From assembly GCA_948144175.1 (NCBI GenBank), contig CANXME010002543.1:1-64000 (forward strand): a stretch of DNA of 64,000 nt, written 5' to 3'. Below the pieces are notes generated by a model. That model made no database searches. It had not been told where the DNA came from and worked only from the letters and a program-made list of their open reading frames with translations. Numbering within the stretch: position 1 is the stretch's first letter; each line of letters starts with the position of its first letter. This stretch comes from Closterium sp. NIES-65 (taxonomy: Eukaryota; Streptophyta; Zygnematophyceae; Desmidiales; Closteriaceae). The position numbers and the translations under genes were made by a program. Of this stretch, positions 63,131-64,000 are shown piece by piece.

Positions 63131-64000
63131 AGTGAGGGCTATGATGATTGGGCCTGGAAAATGCAACTCTATTTCCGTCAGATCGGATTGCTGAAACTAA
63201 TGATTGGGGAGGAGCCTAGACCGAGTGATCCCGCCCTTCAGGAAGATTGGGACGAGCGCGCCTCGGCTGGCTACTACTTGATGTCACAGAGTTTGGAGCT
63301 GAACCAGCGTCACCACGTCATGCACCTGCTGCCGGAGGTTGAGTGCGGTCCGAAGGCATGGACGGTGTTGAAGGAGCTGCACGCCCCTACCTCCGTCGCT
63401 GCGACGCTCATGATGGAGAGGGAGCTGTCCGTGTTGCGGCTAAGCAAGGGAGAGCCGGTGCAACCTATCCTAGACAAGATGCGTGATCTCTACGCGAAGT
63501 TGGCGACCGCGGGAATCACCTACCCGGAGCAGACCAAGTGCCTGAAGATGCTCTCGCTGCTGCCGGAATCGTGGCTTGAATTCACGAGCGGATTGAGCCT
63601 ACCGCACAACCACAGCTTGTGGACGCTCGAGTGGGTGCGGACGAAGATTCTGGAGGAGGACTTCCGTCGCCGCCAACTGAGGGGTGGAGACGACGGTAGC
63701 AGCGGCTACGGGATGCAAGGGAGCCGACGTGGCAAAGGACGTGGCTTCGGTGGTGCTGGACGCGGTGCAAAGAAAGACGACGACTCCAACAACCAACAAG
63801 GAGGTACCGGTAGGGGTCGCGGTGCGAAATCTGGACGTGGGGGCAAGTCGGGTGCTGGTGGCAAAATGAAAGGGAGTTGCTGGTATTGTGAGAAGGAAGG
63901 GCACCCCTGGTTTTTGTGCTATAAGAAACCCGATGGATGGACCCCCCAGAATCGTCACCAGGATGGCGGCGCGCGGAGGAACCAGAAAAAACGGCGCCAA
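63131..64000 (+). mobile_element. Family A element A6, gag fragment running off the window
   Basis: Homology to family A gag starts at GTGAGGGCTATG (63132), inside Gag, with no LTR, primer-binding site or start codon region. It faces A5 head to head. It must extend beyond the window. Confidence 0.88.
63132..64000 (+). pseudogene. Gag of A6, 5'-truncated
   Basis: The + frame reads EGYDDWAWKMQLYFRQIG, then the Gag core (ECGPKAWTVLKELHAPTS, LLPESWLEFTSGLSLP), the Arg/Gly-rich segment (RGKGRGFGGAGRGAKK) and the CCHC knuckle CWYCEKEGHPWFLC (about 63879-63920). About 38 N-terminal codons of Gag are lacking. An extra A in the run near 63982 shifts the frame just before the window ends. The first internal ATG is at 63161, but it is not a natural start. 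Confidence 0.88.

Overview
This is eukaryotic nuclear DNA made almost entirely of transposable elements. I see no host housekeeping gene, rRNA or tRNA. The dominant component is Ty1/copia LTR retrotransposons in at least six families. Their primer-binding sites are variants of TGGTATCAGAGC, the initiator tRNA-Met type common in plants. The GC-rich coding bias and the copia families suggest the green lineage. A streptophyte (charophyte) alga such as a zygnematophyte is my guess from memory of similar elements, at low confidence.

Layout. 1-2941: 3' part of a family A copia (A1, +). 2942-3962: broken pogo/Tigger-like DDE transposase gene, cut at its 5' side by A1. 4225-4368: a relict solo LTR resembling family B. 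4624-7578: intron-containing but damaged hAT transposase gene of the ZNF862 type (-). 7579-8906: non-coding, with a C25 tract and a partial LTR with primer-binding site. 8907-15702: family B copia B1 (-). 15703-16497 and 24013-25573: family C copia (-), split by an almost complete family B copia, B2 (+, 16498-24012, target duplication GTAGC). 25574-29245 and 55796-57071: family B copia B3 (-), split by family E copia (+, 29246-55795). E in turn carries D in its 5' LTR (29270-42065, duplication AGTGG), a solo family A LTR in its pol (45608-46700, duplication GGAGG) and A3 in its 3' LTR (49729-55634, duplication AAGCA). D itself holds a family F fragment and family A copy A2. 57072-63130: A5 (-), the best-preserved family A copy, inserted in the gag of B3. 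63131-64000: gag of a further + strand A copy (A6) running off the window.

The elements encode the usual copia order: Gag with a CCHC knuckle, aspartic protease, GAG-pre-integrase HHCC, DD35E integrase, YVDD reverse transcriptase and RNase H. No copy is fully open: every polyprotein in the window carries at least one stop, frameshift or deletion. The order of insertion can be read from who interrupts whom: B3, then E, then D, F and A2, with A3 and A4 into E independently. In this window family A is the youngest family and families B and C are older targets.
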